This document shows, piece by piece, positions 16,764 through 24,014 of a stretch of 64,000 nt of DNA (positions are counted from its first letter, which is position 1; the number at the start of each line of letters is the position of its first letter). The notes beneath the pieces were generated by a model, which was not told where the DNA came from, searched no databases, and was given only the letters and a program-made list of their open reading frames with translations. This DNA comes from Ruminococcus sp. AF46-10NS (GTDB lineage: Bacteria > Bacillota > Clostridia > Lachnospirales > Lachnospiraceae): NCBI RefSeq assembly GCF_003474435.1, contig NZ_QRNF01000013.1, positions 1 through 64,000 on the forward strand, in the 5' to 3' direction. Made by a program: the position numbers and the translations under genes.

Positions 16764-18344
16764 ATGCCCTGTCCGCACAATGAAATATCTATTGTGCAAC
16801 GAAGCCAACAGCAGTCTGCGGTTGCCGCCGCTGCCTACCAGAGCGGCGAAAAGCTGTTCTGTGAATATGACCAGGAAGTGAAGCATTATCCGGAAAAGCG
16901 TGGTATCGTCCACAATGAAATCCTGCTTCCGGCAAACGCCCCGCCGGAGTATGCAGACCGCAATACCTTATGGAACGCCGCCGAAGCGGTGGAGAAGCAA
17001 TGGAACTCCCAGCTTGCAAGGCGGTGGGTGCTTACCATCCCCAGAGAGATACCGTCCGACCAGTATGCTGTCCTTGTACGGGAGTTTTGTGAACAGCAGT
17101 TTGTTTCCAAAGGCATGATTGCTGATTTTGCAATCCATGACCCCCATCCGCCGGGGCACAATCCCCACGCCCATGTCCTGCTGACCATGCGGGCAATGGA
17201 CGAACATGGGAAATGGCTTCCCAAAAGCCGCAAGGTTTATGACCTTGATGAGAACGGGGAACGGATAAAACTGCCATCCGGCAGGTGGAAAAGCCACAAG
17301 GAAGATACGGTGGACTGGAACGACCAGAAGTATTGTGAAATCTGGCGGCATGAATGGGAGGTCATCCAGAACCGCTATCTGGAAGCCAATGACCGCCCGG
17401 AGCGTGTGGACTTGCGTTCTTATGCCAGACAGGGGCTTGATATTATCCCTACTGTCCATGAGGGAGCTGCTGCCCGGCAGATGGAAAAGCGAGGTATCCA
17501 GACGAATATCGGCAACCTGAACCGGGAAATCAGAGCCGCCAACAGTCTGATGAAGTCTATCAGGCAGCTTATCCAAAACCTCAAAGGCTGGATTACCGAG
17601 CTGGGCGAAAAACGGAAAGAGCTGCTTGCACAAAAAGCGGCGGAGGAAGCGACACTTCTTCCCAATCTGCTGATGAAGTATATGGCGATACGAAAGGAAG
17701 AACGGAAGGACTGGACAAGGGCTGGACAGAACCGGGGGACTTCACAGGACTTAAAGGCAGTCAGCGAAGCCCTGTCCTATCTCCGGCAAAAGGGGCTTTC
17801 CACTGTGGAGGACTTAGAAGCATTTCTGGAATCTTCCGGGAAATCAGCCGCAGATTACCGCAATCAGATGAAGCCAAAGGAAGCCCGCAGCAAAGTGATT
17901 GACGGGATTCTTGCCAGCCGGACAGACTGCAAAGAATGTAAGCCTGTATATGAGAAGTACCAGAAGATATTTTTCAAGAAAACAAAGGAGAAATTCAAAC
18001 AGGAACACCCGGAGGTCGCCCGGTATGCGAAAGCCGCCGCCTACCTTGCCAAGCACCCGGACGATAAGGACAGCACCCAAAAGGAACTGCAACAGGAGCA
18101 GGAAACGCTTCTGGAAGAAATTGCAGCTCTGAAAACACCGCTGACCGAGGTACAGGAGGACTTGAAGAAGCTGCGGGACATCCGCTACTGGGTACGGAAA
18201 GCCACACCCGGCACAGAAGAAAGCAAAGAGCCGCCCAAGAAGCAGCCCATCAAAGAAGTCTTGCAGGATAAGGCGAACGAGAAAAAAGCACAAAGAACTG
18301 TCCCGGCACAGACGAAACACAAACAACAGGATATGGAACTTTAA
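16764..18344 (+). CDS. mobA: MobA/MobL-family relaxase of the IME
   Basis: A 526-residue relaxase. The N-terminal domain carries the family motifs: SIVQRSQQQSAVAAAAYQSGEKL (with the likely catalytic Tyr) and the metal-binding histidine cluster DPHPPGHNPHAHVLLTMR. The rest is helical and charged, with a long basic tail. It would nick the IME at its own oriT and be transferred through the host ICE channel. The tail has PIKEVL 26 residues from the end, similar in place and pattern to the SIHxRL motif of ICE proteins. AAGGAGTG precedes the start. A terminator follows, then the primase gene. Confidence 0.9.
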   Translation: MPCPHNEISIVQRSQQQSAVAAAAYQSGEKLFCEYDQEVKHYPEKRGIVHNEILLPANAPPEYADRNTLWNAAEAVEKQWNSQLARRWVLTIPREIPSDQYAVLVREFCEQQFVSKGMIADFAIHDPHPPGHNPHAHVLLTMRAMDEHGKWLPKSRKVYDLDENGERIKLPSGRWKSHKEDTVDWNDQKYCEIWRHEWEVIQNRYLEANDRPERVDLRSYARQGLDIIPTVHEGAAARQMEKRGIQTNIGNLNREIRAANSLMKSIRQLIQNLKGWITELGEKRKELLAQKAAEEATLLPNLLMKYMAIRKEERKDWTRAGQNRGTSQDLKAVSEALSYLRQKGLSTVEDLEAFLESSGKSAADYRNQMKPKEARSKVIDGILASRTDCKECKPVYEKYQKIFFKKTKEKFKQEHPEVARYAKAAAYLAKHPDDKDSTQKELQQEQETLLEEIAALKTPLTEVQEDLKKLRDIRYWVRKATPGTEESKEPPKKQPIKEVLQDKANEKKAQRTVPAQTKHKQQDMEL

Positions 18345-18347
18345 CAG

Positions 18348-18395
18348 GCACTTGCCATTTTCAATCAGAGAATGTCAGGTGCTTTTCTTATTTTT
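18348..18395 (+). terminator. terminator between relaxase and primase genes
   Basis: A 12-base stem (GCACTTGCCATT with AATGTCAGGTGC, one mismatch and one wobble), followed by TTTTCTTATTTTT. It lies immediately upstream of AAGGAGG for the next gene, so it may be an attenuator. Confidence 0.6.
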
Positions 18396-18409
18396 AAGGA
18401 GGGATAGAT

Positions 18410-19054
18410 TTGAATGTATTTGAAGCTGTGAAGCAGTCCGTTACAACAAGACAGGCTGCGGAGCATTATGGAATCCGTGTAGGTCGGAACGGGATGGCTT
18501 GTTGCCCGTTCCATAACGATAAAACCCCAAGCATGAAGCTGGATCGGCGTTACCACTGCTTCGGCTGCGGTGCGGATGGGGATGTGATTGATTTTACCGC
18601 CGCCCTGTACGGGCTGAGAAAGAAAGAAGCCGCCGTACAACTGGCACAGGACTTTGGAATTTCCTATGAGGACTGGAAACCGCCGGGAAAGGTAAAAAAG
18701 CCCAAGCCCCGGCAGAAATCCCCGGAGGAACAGTTTCAGGAAGCAAAGAACCGCTGCTTCCGTATCCTTGCCGATTATCTCCATCTGCTTCGGGCATGGA
18801 GAAAGGATTATGTCCCGCACTCCCCGGAGGAAGCCGTTCATCCCCGGTTTGTGGAAGCCTTACAGAAGCAAGCCCAAGTGGAATATCTGCTGGATGTGCT
18901 GCTGTTCGGGGAAACGGAGGAAAAAGCAGCTTTGATTACGGACTACGGAAAGGATGTGATACAGCTTGAACAGCGAATGGCAGAGCTTGCAGCCGCAGAC
19001 GCAGCAAGAACTAAAAAACACCATGAACGCCATGCAGCCGCCCCAGAGCATTGA
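18410..19054 (+). CDS. CHC2 zinc-finger DNA primase-like protein
   Basis: A 214-residue protein with the CHC2 zinc-binding module of DnaG-type primases: CCPFHNDKTPSMKLDRRYHCFGCGADGDVIDF at about residues 31-64. The downstream half is helical, with no TOPRIM domain visible, so it is probably only the template-binding part of a split primase. The start is TTG 18410, six bases after AAGGAGGGATAGAT. Its 3' end overlaps the VirE-like gene by 89 bases, so the two are likely translated together as the IME replication module. Confidence 0.82.
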   Translation: MNVFEAVKQSVTTRQAAEHYGIRVGRNGMACCPFHNDKTPSMKLDRRYHCFGCGADGDVIDFTAALYGLRKKEAAVQLAQDFGISYEDWKPPGKVKKPKPRQKSPEEQFQEAKNRCFRILADYLHLLRAWRKDYVPHSPEEAVHPRFVEALQKQAQVEYLLDVLLFGETEEKAALITDYGKDVIQLEQRMAELAAADAARTKKHHERHAAAPEH

Positions 19055-20360
19055 GGAAATCAAGGCGGGGCTGGAAACTACCGAGAAAGGCGGTGTCCGT
19101 CAGAGCATACGGAACTGCCTGACCGTATTCCAGCGTGACCCGCTGCTTTCCGGGGCTATCGCATACAACATCCTGACCGACCGCAAGGACATCATAAAGC
19201 CCATCGGTTTTCACAGGGAAAGCACCGCCCTGAACGATACGGACATGAAGTATCTGCTTCTTTATCTGGAAGAAACCTACGGGCTTACCAATGAGAAAAA
19301 GATTGATAACGCCATCGGGATTGTGGCGAATGAAAACAAGTACCATCCCATCCGGGACTATTTAAGTACCCTTGTGTGGGACGGGACAGAACGAATCCGT
19401 TTCTGCCTGCGGCACTTTCTGGGGGCTGACGCAGATGATTACACCTATGAAGCGTTGAAGCTGTTCCTGCTGGGTGCAATCTCACGAGCCTTTCAGCCGG
19501 GGTGTAAGTTTGAAATCATGCTCTGTCTGGTCGGCGGTCAGGGGGCTGGCAAGTCCACCTTCTTCCGTCTGCTGGCAGTCCGGGACGAGTGGTTCTCCGA
19601 TGATTTGCGGAAGCTGGATGATGACAATGTGTACCGCAAGCTGCAAGGTCACTGGATTATTGAAATGTCGGAAATGATGGCAACCGCAAACGCCAAGAGC
19701 ATTGAGGAAATCAAGTCATTTTTAAGCCGGCAGAAAGAGGTTTACAAGATACCCTATGAAACCCATCCGGCAGACCGCCCCCGTCAGTGCGTATTTGGCG
19801 GCACTTCCAATGCCCTTGACTTCCTGCCCCTTGACCGTTCCGGCAACCGCCGCTTTATCCCCGTCATGGTGTACCCGGAGCAAGCCGAGGTTCACATTTT
19901 GGAGGACGAAGCTGCTTCCAGAGCCTATATCGAGCAGATGTGGGCAGAAGCGATGGAGATTTACCGAAGTGGCAGGTTCAAGCTGGCTTTCAGCCCCGCC
20001 ATGCAGCGGTATCTCAAAGAACACCAGCGGGATTTTATGCCGGAGGACACCAAAGCCGGGATGATACAGGCGTATCTTGATAAGTACACCGGGAACATGG
20101 TCTGCTCCAAGCAGCTCTATAAGGAAGCCTTGAACCATGCTTTTGACGAGCCGAAGCAATGGGAAATCCGGGAAATCAACGAGATTATGAACCAGTGCAT
20201 TGACCGCTGGCGGTACTTCCCGAATCCAAGAATGTTTTCAGAATATGGCAGACAAAAGGGATGGGAGCGTGAAAACCCGGCAACGGACTCCGGCAACCCG
20301 TCTGAAAAAACGATGGATGGTTTTGTGGAGGTCACAGAACAGATGGAGCTTCCATTCTGA
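18966..20360 (+). CDS. VirE/P4-type helicase (virulence-associated E family)
   Basis: A 464-residue superfamily 3-like ATPase. The Walker A motif VGGQGAGKST is at about residue 188, Walker B-like text is in GHWIIEMSEM, and the arginine-finger region is in GGTSNALDFLPLDRSGNRRF. An upstream all-helical domain precedes the motor. The family acts with CHC2 primase proteins in plasmid, phage-satellite and IME replication. The start is TTG 18966 (internal methionines would drop conserved sequence), overlapping the primase gene by 89 bases. It ends TEQMELPF. Confidence 0.85.
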   Translation: MNSEWQSLQPQTQQELKNTMNAMQPPQSIEEIKAGLETTEKGGVRQSIRNCLTVFQRDPLLSGAIAYNILTDRKDIIKPIGFHRESTALNDTDMKYLLLYLEETYGLTNEKKIDNAIGIVANENKYHPIRDYLSTLVWDGTERIRFCLRHFLGADADDYTYEALKLFLLGAISRAFQPGCKFEIMLCLVGGQGAGKSTFFRLLAVRDEWFSDDLRKLDDDNVYRKLQGHWIIEMSEMMATANAKSIEEIKSFLSRQKEVYKIPYETHPADRPRQCVFGGTSNALDFLPLDRSGNRRFIPVMVYPEQAEVHILEDEAASRAYIEQMWAEAMEIYRSGRFKLAFSPAMQRYLKEHQRDFMPEDTKAGMIQAYLDKYTGNMVCSKQLYKEALNHAFDEPKQWEIREINEIMNQCIDRWRYFPNPRMFSEYGRQKGWERENPATDSGNPSEKTMDGFVEVTEQMELPF

Positions 20361-20601
20361 AAATGACAGCCCGTTGCACCCCCTGTTGCTATCCCGTTGC
20401 CGAGCCGGTTGCCGGGGAAAATCCCGAAACTATCGGCTTTTCTCCCCTATGACAACCAAAACAACAGAAAAATAAAAGAAAAGTATAAATAGTAACCATC
20501 GCCAGATTGAGATTGTTTGCAAGGTCTTTTGAAGCCCGTTGCCGGACTTCGTTGCCGACACCCTCTGTCTGGCTATTTTCATGTATGGAGGATAACTGCC
20601 T
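20361..20601 (+). repeat. intergenic region with repeated GTTGC units
   Basis: Six GTTGC units occur in two clusters: four between about 20373 and 20412 (several as CCGTTGCCG or CGGTTGCCG) and two near 20540-20560 (CCGTTGCCG, TCGTTGCCG). The spacing is irregular. The clusters flank an AT-rich stretch (20450-20500). This could be a protein-binding or replication site; it could also be residual coding bias. No gene is supported. Confidence 0.35.
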
Positions 20602-20799
20602 ATGGCAAAAAACAAAACAGAGATTCATGTTACAACGGTGTTTGACGGGGAACTGGACGCAACCGATGTGTTCGTCAGCCTGATTTCCCAGAAATATGGA
20701 AAGACAAATACAAAAGAATATCTTGCTAAAAAGAAAGATTTGAAGTATAATGAAGATGAGGTTCAAAAGAGCCAGATACCGTCTGGATTGTGTGGGTAA
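20602..20799 (+). CDS. TnpW-like small transposon protein
   Basis: A 65-residue protein (MAKNKTEIHVTTVFDGELDATDVFVSLISQKYGK...). The pattern, a beta-strand pair followed by a helix with DVFVxLIxQKYG, matches small proteins annotated as TnpW that sit directly before the recombinase in Tn4451-type elements. Start ATG with GGAGG upstream. It ends TAA at 20797-20799, immediately before the recombinase ATG, so the two are coupled. Function unknown; possibly a recombination accessory factor. Confidence 0.65.
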   Translation: MAKNKTEIHVTTVFDGELDATDVFVSLISQKYGKTNTKEYLAKKKDLKYNEDEVQKSQIPSGLCG

Positions 20800-22470
20800 A
20801 TGGCTATGATGAACGAAATGGAATATAGAACAATCGGAAAGGCACTTGCCGGGGGCTATCGTGCAGCGGTCTATTGCAGGCTGTCAAAGGACGATGACCT
20901 GCAAGGCGAAAGTGCCAGTATCGCAAACCAGCGTGATATGCTGGAAAAATACTGCGAAAAGCAGGGATGGGAGGTTGTGGCAGTCTATCAGGACGATGGT
21001 TTCACAGGTCTTAATATGGAGCGTCCTGATTTACAGAGAATGTTGAGAGCCATTGAGCGCAGGCAGATCAACCTTGTCATCACGAAAGACCTCAGCCGTC
21101 TGGGTCGTAACTATCTGCAAACCGGGCATTTGATTGAGGACTTTTTCCCAAGAAACGGTGTCCGCTATATCGCCATGAATGACGGTATCGACACCCTGCG
21201 GGATAACAACGATATTGCCCCGTTCAAGAATATCCTGAACGAGATGTACAGCAAGGATATTTCCAAGAAAGTCCATTCCTCTTATCTTCTGAAAGCGCAG
21301 AAAGGACAGTTTACCGGGTGTCTTGCCCCGTTTGGGTATCGGAAAGACCCGGAGGACAAAAACCATCTGCTCATTGACGAGGAAACCGCCCCGATTGTGC
21401 GGCTGATTTTCGGATATGCCCTAAACGGTCATGGTCCGAACTATATCCGCAGACGGCTGGAGGAAGAAAAAATCCCCTGCCCCACATGGTGGAACCGGGA
21501 ACGGGGGCTTCGCAATACCCGCACCAAATGGGAAAAGAAAGACCCGGAAAACGGGCGGTATATGTGGGACTTCTCAGTTATCAAAGACCTTTTGATGAAT
21601 CCCGTCTACACCGGGGCGATTGCTTCCCAGAAAAAGGACTACCGTTTCAAAATCGGCACGATTGGGGAAAAGAAGCCGGAGGACTGGATTGTAGTGGAGG
21701 AACAGCATGAACCGCTGATTGACCGCATGAGCTTTGACATTGTGCAGAACAAGCTGAAATCCCGCCAGCGTCCGGGGCAGACCAATGAAATCAGCCTGTT
21801 TGCCGGACTGATAAAATGCGGCGAGTGTGGGAAGTCGCTGACGATACGCTACACAAACGCAAAACATCCCCAGCAGATTTATTCCTGCAAGACCTACAAT
21901 GCCTTTGGAAAGAACCACTGCACCCAGCACCGGATTGACTATGACACCCTTTACAGCCATGTGCTGCGGAAAATCCGGGAATGTGCCAGAGCTGCCCTGA
22001 TGGACGGGAAAGCGGTTGCCGACCGCCTGACTAATACCTGTGAAGCCGAGCAGCGGGAACAGCGGGAAGCAATGGAACGCTCCCTTACAAGGGACGAGGA
22101 ACGGATTGAGGTTCTGGATAAAATGGTCATGCGGCTTTATGAGGATATGATTGCAGGGCGTATCAGTGAGCAGAATTTCAACACCATGCTGGAAAAGACA
22201 CAGACCGAGCAGACGGAGCTTAAAGCAAAAGTGTCCGAGGGCAGGAAGCGGCTGTCCGATGAAGCCCAGCTTGCCAATGACGCAAAACAATGGGTGGAAG
22301 CCATTCAGGAATATGCCAACATCACAGAGCTGGACGCAGCCACCCTTAACCGCTTAATCAAAGAAATCGTCGTGCATGAGCGCATTGACGAAGATAAAAC
22401 AAGACACATTTCTATCGAAATTCATTTTAATCTCAAACCCATCCCGGAGGTGGAACAGGTCACTGCCTGA
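20800..22470 (+). CDS. large serine recombinase of the IME
   Basis: A 556-residue TndX/TnpX-type integrase. The N-terminal resolvase domain has YCRLSKDDDLQGESASIANQR with the catalytic Ser, and VITKDLSRLGRNYLQTG. The recombinase domain follows (GYRKDPEDKNHLLIDEETAPIVRLIFGYAL), then a zinc ribbon (CGECGKSL ... YSCKTY ... HC) and a C-terminal coiled coil. It lies next to the right end of the IME and would catalyse insertion into, and excision from, the maff2 site. The first ATG (20800) directly follows the stop of the TnpW-like gene. Confidence 0.92.
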   Translation: MAMMNEMEYRTIGKALAGGYRAAVYCRLSKDDDLQGESASIANQRDMLEKYCEKQGWEVVAVYQDDGFTGLNMERPDLQRMLRAIERRQINLVITKDLSRLGRNYLQTGHLIEDFFPRNGVRYIAMNDGIDTLRDNNDIAPFKNILNEMYSKDISKKVHSSYLLKAQKGQFTGCLAPFGYRKDPEDKNHLLIDEETAPIVRLIFGYALNGHGPNYIRRRLEEEKIPCPTWWNRERGLRNTRTKWEKKDPENGRYMWDFSVIKDLLMNPVYTGAIASQKKDYRFKIGTIGEKKPEDWIVVEEQHEPLIDRMSFDIVQNKLKSRQRPGQTNEISLFAGLIKCGECGKSLTIRYTNAKHPQQIYSCKTYNAFGKNHCTQHRIDYDTLYSHVLRKIRECARAALMDGKAVADRLTNTCEAEQREQREAMERSLTRDEERIEVLDKMVMRLYEDMIAGRISEQNFNTMLEKTQTEQTELKAKVSEGRKRLSDEAQLANDAKQWVEAIQEYANITELDAATLNRLIKEIVVHERIDEDKTRHISIEIHFNLKPIPEVEQVTA

Positions 22471-22566
22471 CCTGTCCCGCCGGGACGATTCTCTTAAAAA
22501 CACCATATAGATTTTTTGTACGCCGCCGCCCGCCATCGAGCAGAGTTTTACACCTAATTGGGGATA

Positions 22567-22581
22567 AAACAGCTGATGGCT
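22567..22581 (+). repeat. attR-like direct repeat of the IME
   Basis: AAACAGCTGATGGCT, the partner of the copy at 10672-10686. It differs at positions 7 and 9, so the crossover can be placed only within the shared blocks AAACAG or ATGGCT. Confidence 0.7.
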
Positions 22582-22644
22582 GGTGCCGGAATCATGCTGC
22601 TGGGAACTACCCTGATTCCACAGCTGGCAACATTGTTCTCTTAA
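22567..22644 (+). pseudogene. maff2: maff2, 3' remnant after the IME
   Basis: Encodes KQLMAGAGIMLLGTTLIPQLATLFS-stop, the second hydrophobic helix and C-terminus of Maff2, without any start of its own. In uninterrupted form it would follow PGAKSQGI directly. Confidence 0.82.
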
Positions 22645-22656
22645 GAGGAGTGGTAG

Positions 22657-23526
22657 ATGAACACCATCATTGAGAGAATTACGGAAGCGATAAAGGATAT
22701 CCTGATCGGGCTTATCAAGTCCTGTTTGGATAACATGTTCACGTCTGTCAATGAGCAGGTGGGAACCATAGCCGGGCAGGTGGGACAGACACCGCAGGGA
22801 TGGAATGCCGGAATCTTCAATCTGATCCAGAACATTTCCCAAACGGTGATTGTCCCCATTGCGGGACTGATCATCACATTTGTCCTGTGCTATGAACTGA
22901 TTACGATGGTAACGCAGAAAAACAATTTCCATGAATTTGAGACTTACAACATTTTCCTCTGGATCTTTAAGGCGTATGTAGCCATTTATCTGGTGACGAA
23001 TACGTTCAATATCACGATGGCGGTCTTTGACGTTGGCCAGCATGTGGTCAACAATGCCGCCGGAGTAATTTCCGGAAACACAGCAGTGGACGCATCGGAA
23101 GCAATCACAAGGATTGTGGATGCACTGGAAGATATGGAACTGGGGGATTTGTTCTTGTTATCCATGGAAACGCTGCTGATCAGTATTACCATGCGGATTC
23201 TGTCGATCATTATAACCGTTATTTTATACGGAAGAATGATAGAGATTTACCTTTATACTTCCATAGCACCAATTCCGTTTGCCACCATGACCAATAAGGA
23301 ATGGGGCAATATCGGAAACAACTATTTAAAAGGCTTGTTCGCACTGGCATTTCAGGGATTCTTCATGATGGTCTGTGTGGGAATTTATGCAGTTTTAGTA
23401 AATGCAATGACCATATCCAGTGACCTTCATGCAGCAATGTTTTCAGTAGCGGCTTATACCGTGATTCTTGCATTTTCATTATTCAAGACCGGAAGCCTTA
23501 GCAAATCAATATTCAATGCCCATTAG
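22657..23526 (+). CDS. VirB6/TrbL-like conjugation channel protein
   Basis: A 289-residue polytopic membrane protein of the CD1112-type family. Hydrophobic segments include VIVPIAGLIITFVLCYELITMV, ILSIIITVILYGRMIEIYLYTSIAPIPFATM and a C-terminal pair. The conserved YTSIAPIPFATM motif identifies the family, whose members form the inner-membrane part of the Gram-positive type IV secretion channel. The start follows AAGAGGAG. It lies directly downstream of the maff2 remnant, so the IME insertion may alter its transcription. prgI follows after 23 bases. Confidence 0.87.
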   Translation: MNTIIERITEAIKDILIGLIKSCLDNMFTSVNEQVGTIAGQVGQTPQGWNAGIFNLIQNISQTVIVPIAGLIITFVLCYELITMVTQKNNFHEFETYNIFLWIFKAYVAIYLVTNTFNITMAVFDVGQHVVNNAAGVISGNTAVDASEAITRIVDALEDMELGDLFLLSMETLLISITMRILSIIITVILYGRMIEIYLYTSIAPIPFATMTNKEWGNIGNNYLKGLFALAFQGFFMMVCVGIYAVLVNAMTISSDLHAAMFSVAAYTVILAFSLFKTGSLSKSIFNAH

Positions 23527-23549
23527 CGGGCAGGAAAGGAGCGCATACC

Positions 23550-24014
23550 ATGGCGTATGTACCAGTACCAAAAGACCTTACCAAGGTCAAAACAAAAGTA
23601 GCGTTAAATCTGACAAAACGGCAGCTGATTTTCTTTTCACTTGCCGCAGTAGTGGGAATTCCGTTTTATCTGTTCATGAGAAAACCAATCGGTTCCAGTA
23701 TCGCAGCCATCCTGATGGTAACGATCATGCTTCCATTTTTCTTCATGGCAATGTATGAAAAAGACGGGCTTCCCTTTGAAAAAGTGGTGGCAAATATCAT
23801 TCGACAGAAGTTTATCTGTCCGTCAGTAAGACCATATAAGACAGAAAATTTTTATCAGGAGATTTCCACCCTTGTAAAAAAGGAGGGTGTGCCGGATGGC
23901 AAAAAAGACAAAGCAGGAGGCTCAGCAGGAGCGTCTGTCCCTGGTGGAAAAAAGAAACCGTCAGGAAAGAAGAAACAAAAAAAGCAGAAAAGAAAGAGAA
24001 CAGGAAAAGCGTAG
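23550..24014 (+). CDS. prgI: PrgI-family (VirB3-like) membrane protein
   Basis: A 154-residue protein with two close membrane helices near the N-terminus (LIFFSLAAVVGIPFYLFM and AAILMVTIMLPFFFMAM), then the conserved FEKVVANIIRQKFICPSVRPYKTEN. The C-terminus is a long lysine-rich tail (GKKKPSGKKKQKKQKRKRTGKA). PrgI proteins pair with VirB4 in the channel. The last 119 bases are shared in another frame with the beginning of virB4. Confidence 0.88.
   Translation: MAYVPVPKDLTKVKTKVALNLTKRQLIFFSLAAVVGIPFYLFMRKPIGSSIAAILMVTIMLPFFFMAMYEKDGLPFEKVVANIIRQKFICPSVRPYKTENFYQEISTLVKKEGVPDGKKDKAGGSAGASVPGGKKKPSGKKKQKKQKRKRTGKA

Larger units (their letters stand above)
10672..22581 (+). mobile_element. integrative mobilizable element (IME) inserted in maff2
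   Basis: An insert of about 11.9 kb bounded by an imperfect 15-base direct repeat: AAACAGTTCATGGCT (10672-10686) and AAACAGCTGATGGCT (22567-22581). Removing one repeat plus the interior restores maff2 exactly in frame. It carries a large serine recombinase next to its right end, a MobA/MobL relaxase, primase and VirE-like helicase genes, TnpV and TnpW relatives, and cargo. There are no channel genes, so it should depend on the host ICE for transfer. The backbone genes (14684-15499, 16764-22470) are visibly more GC-rich than the ICE, while the cargo (11506-13290, 15868-16580) is AT-rich. Confidence 0.88.
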
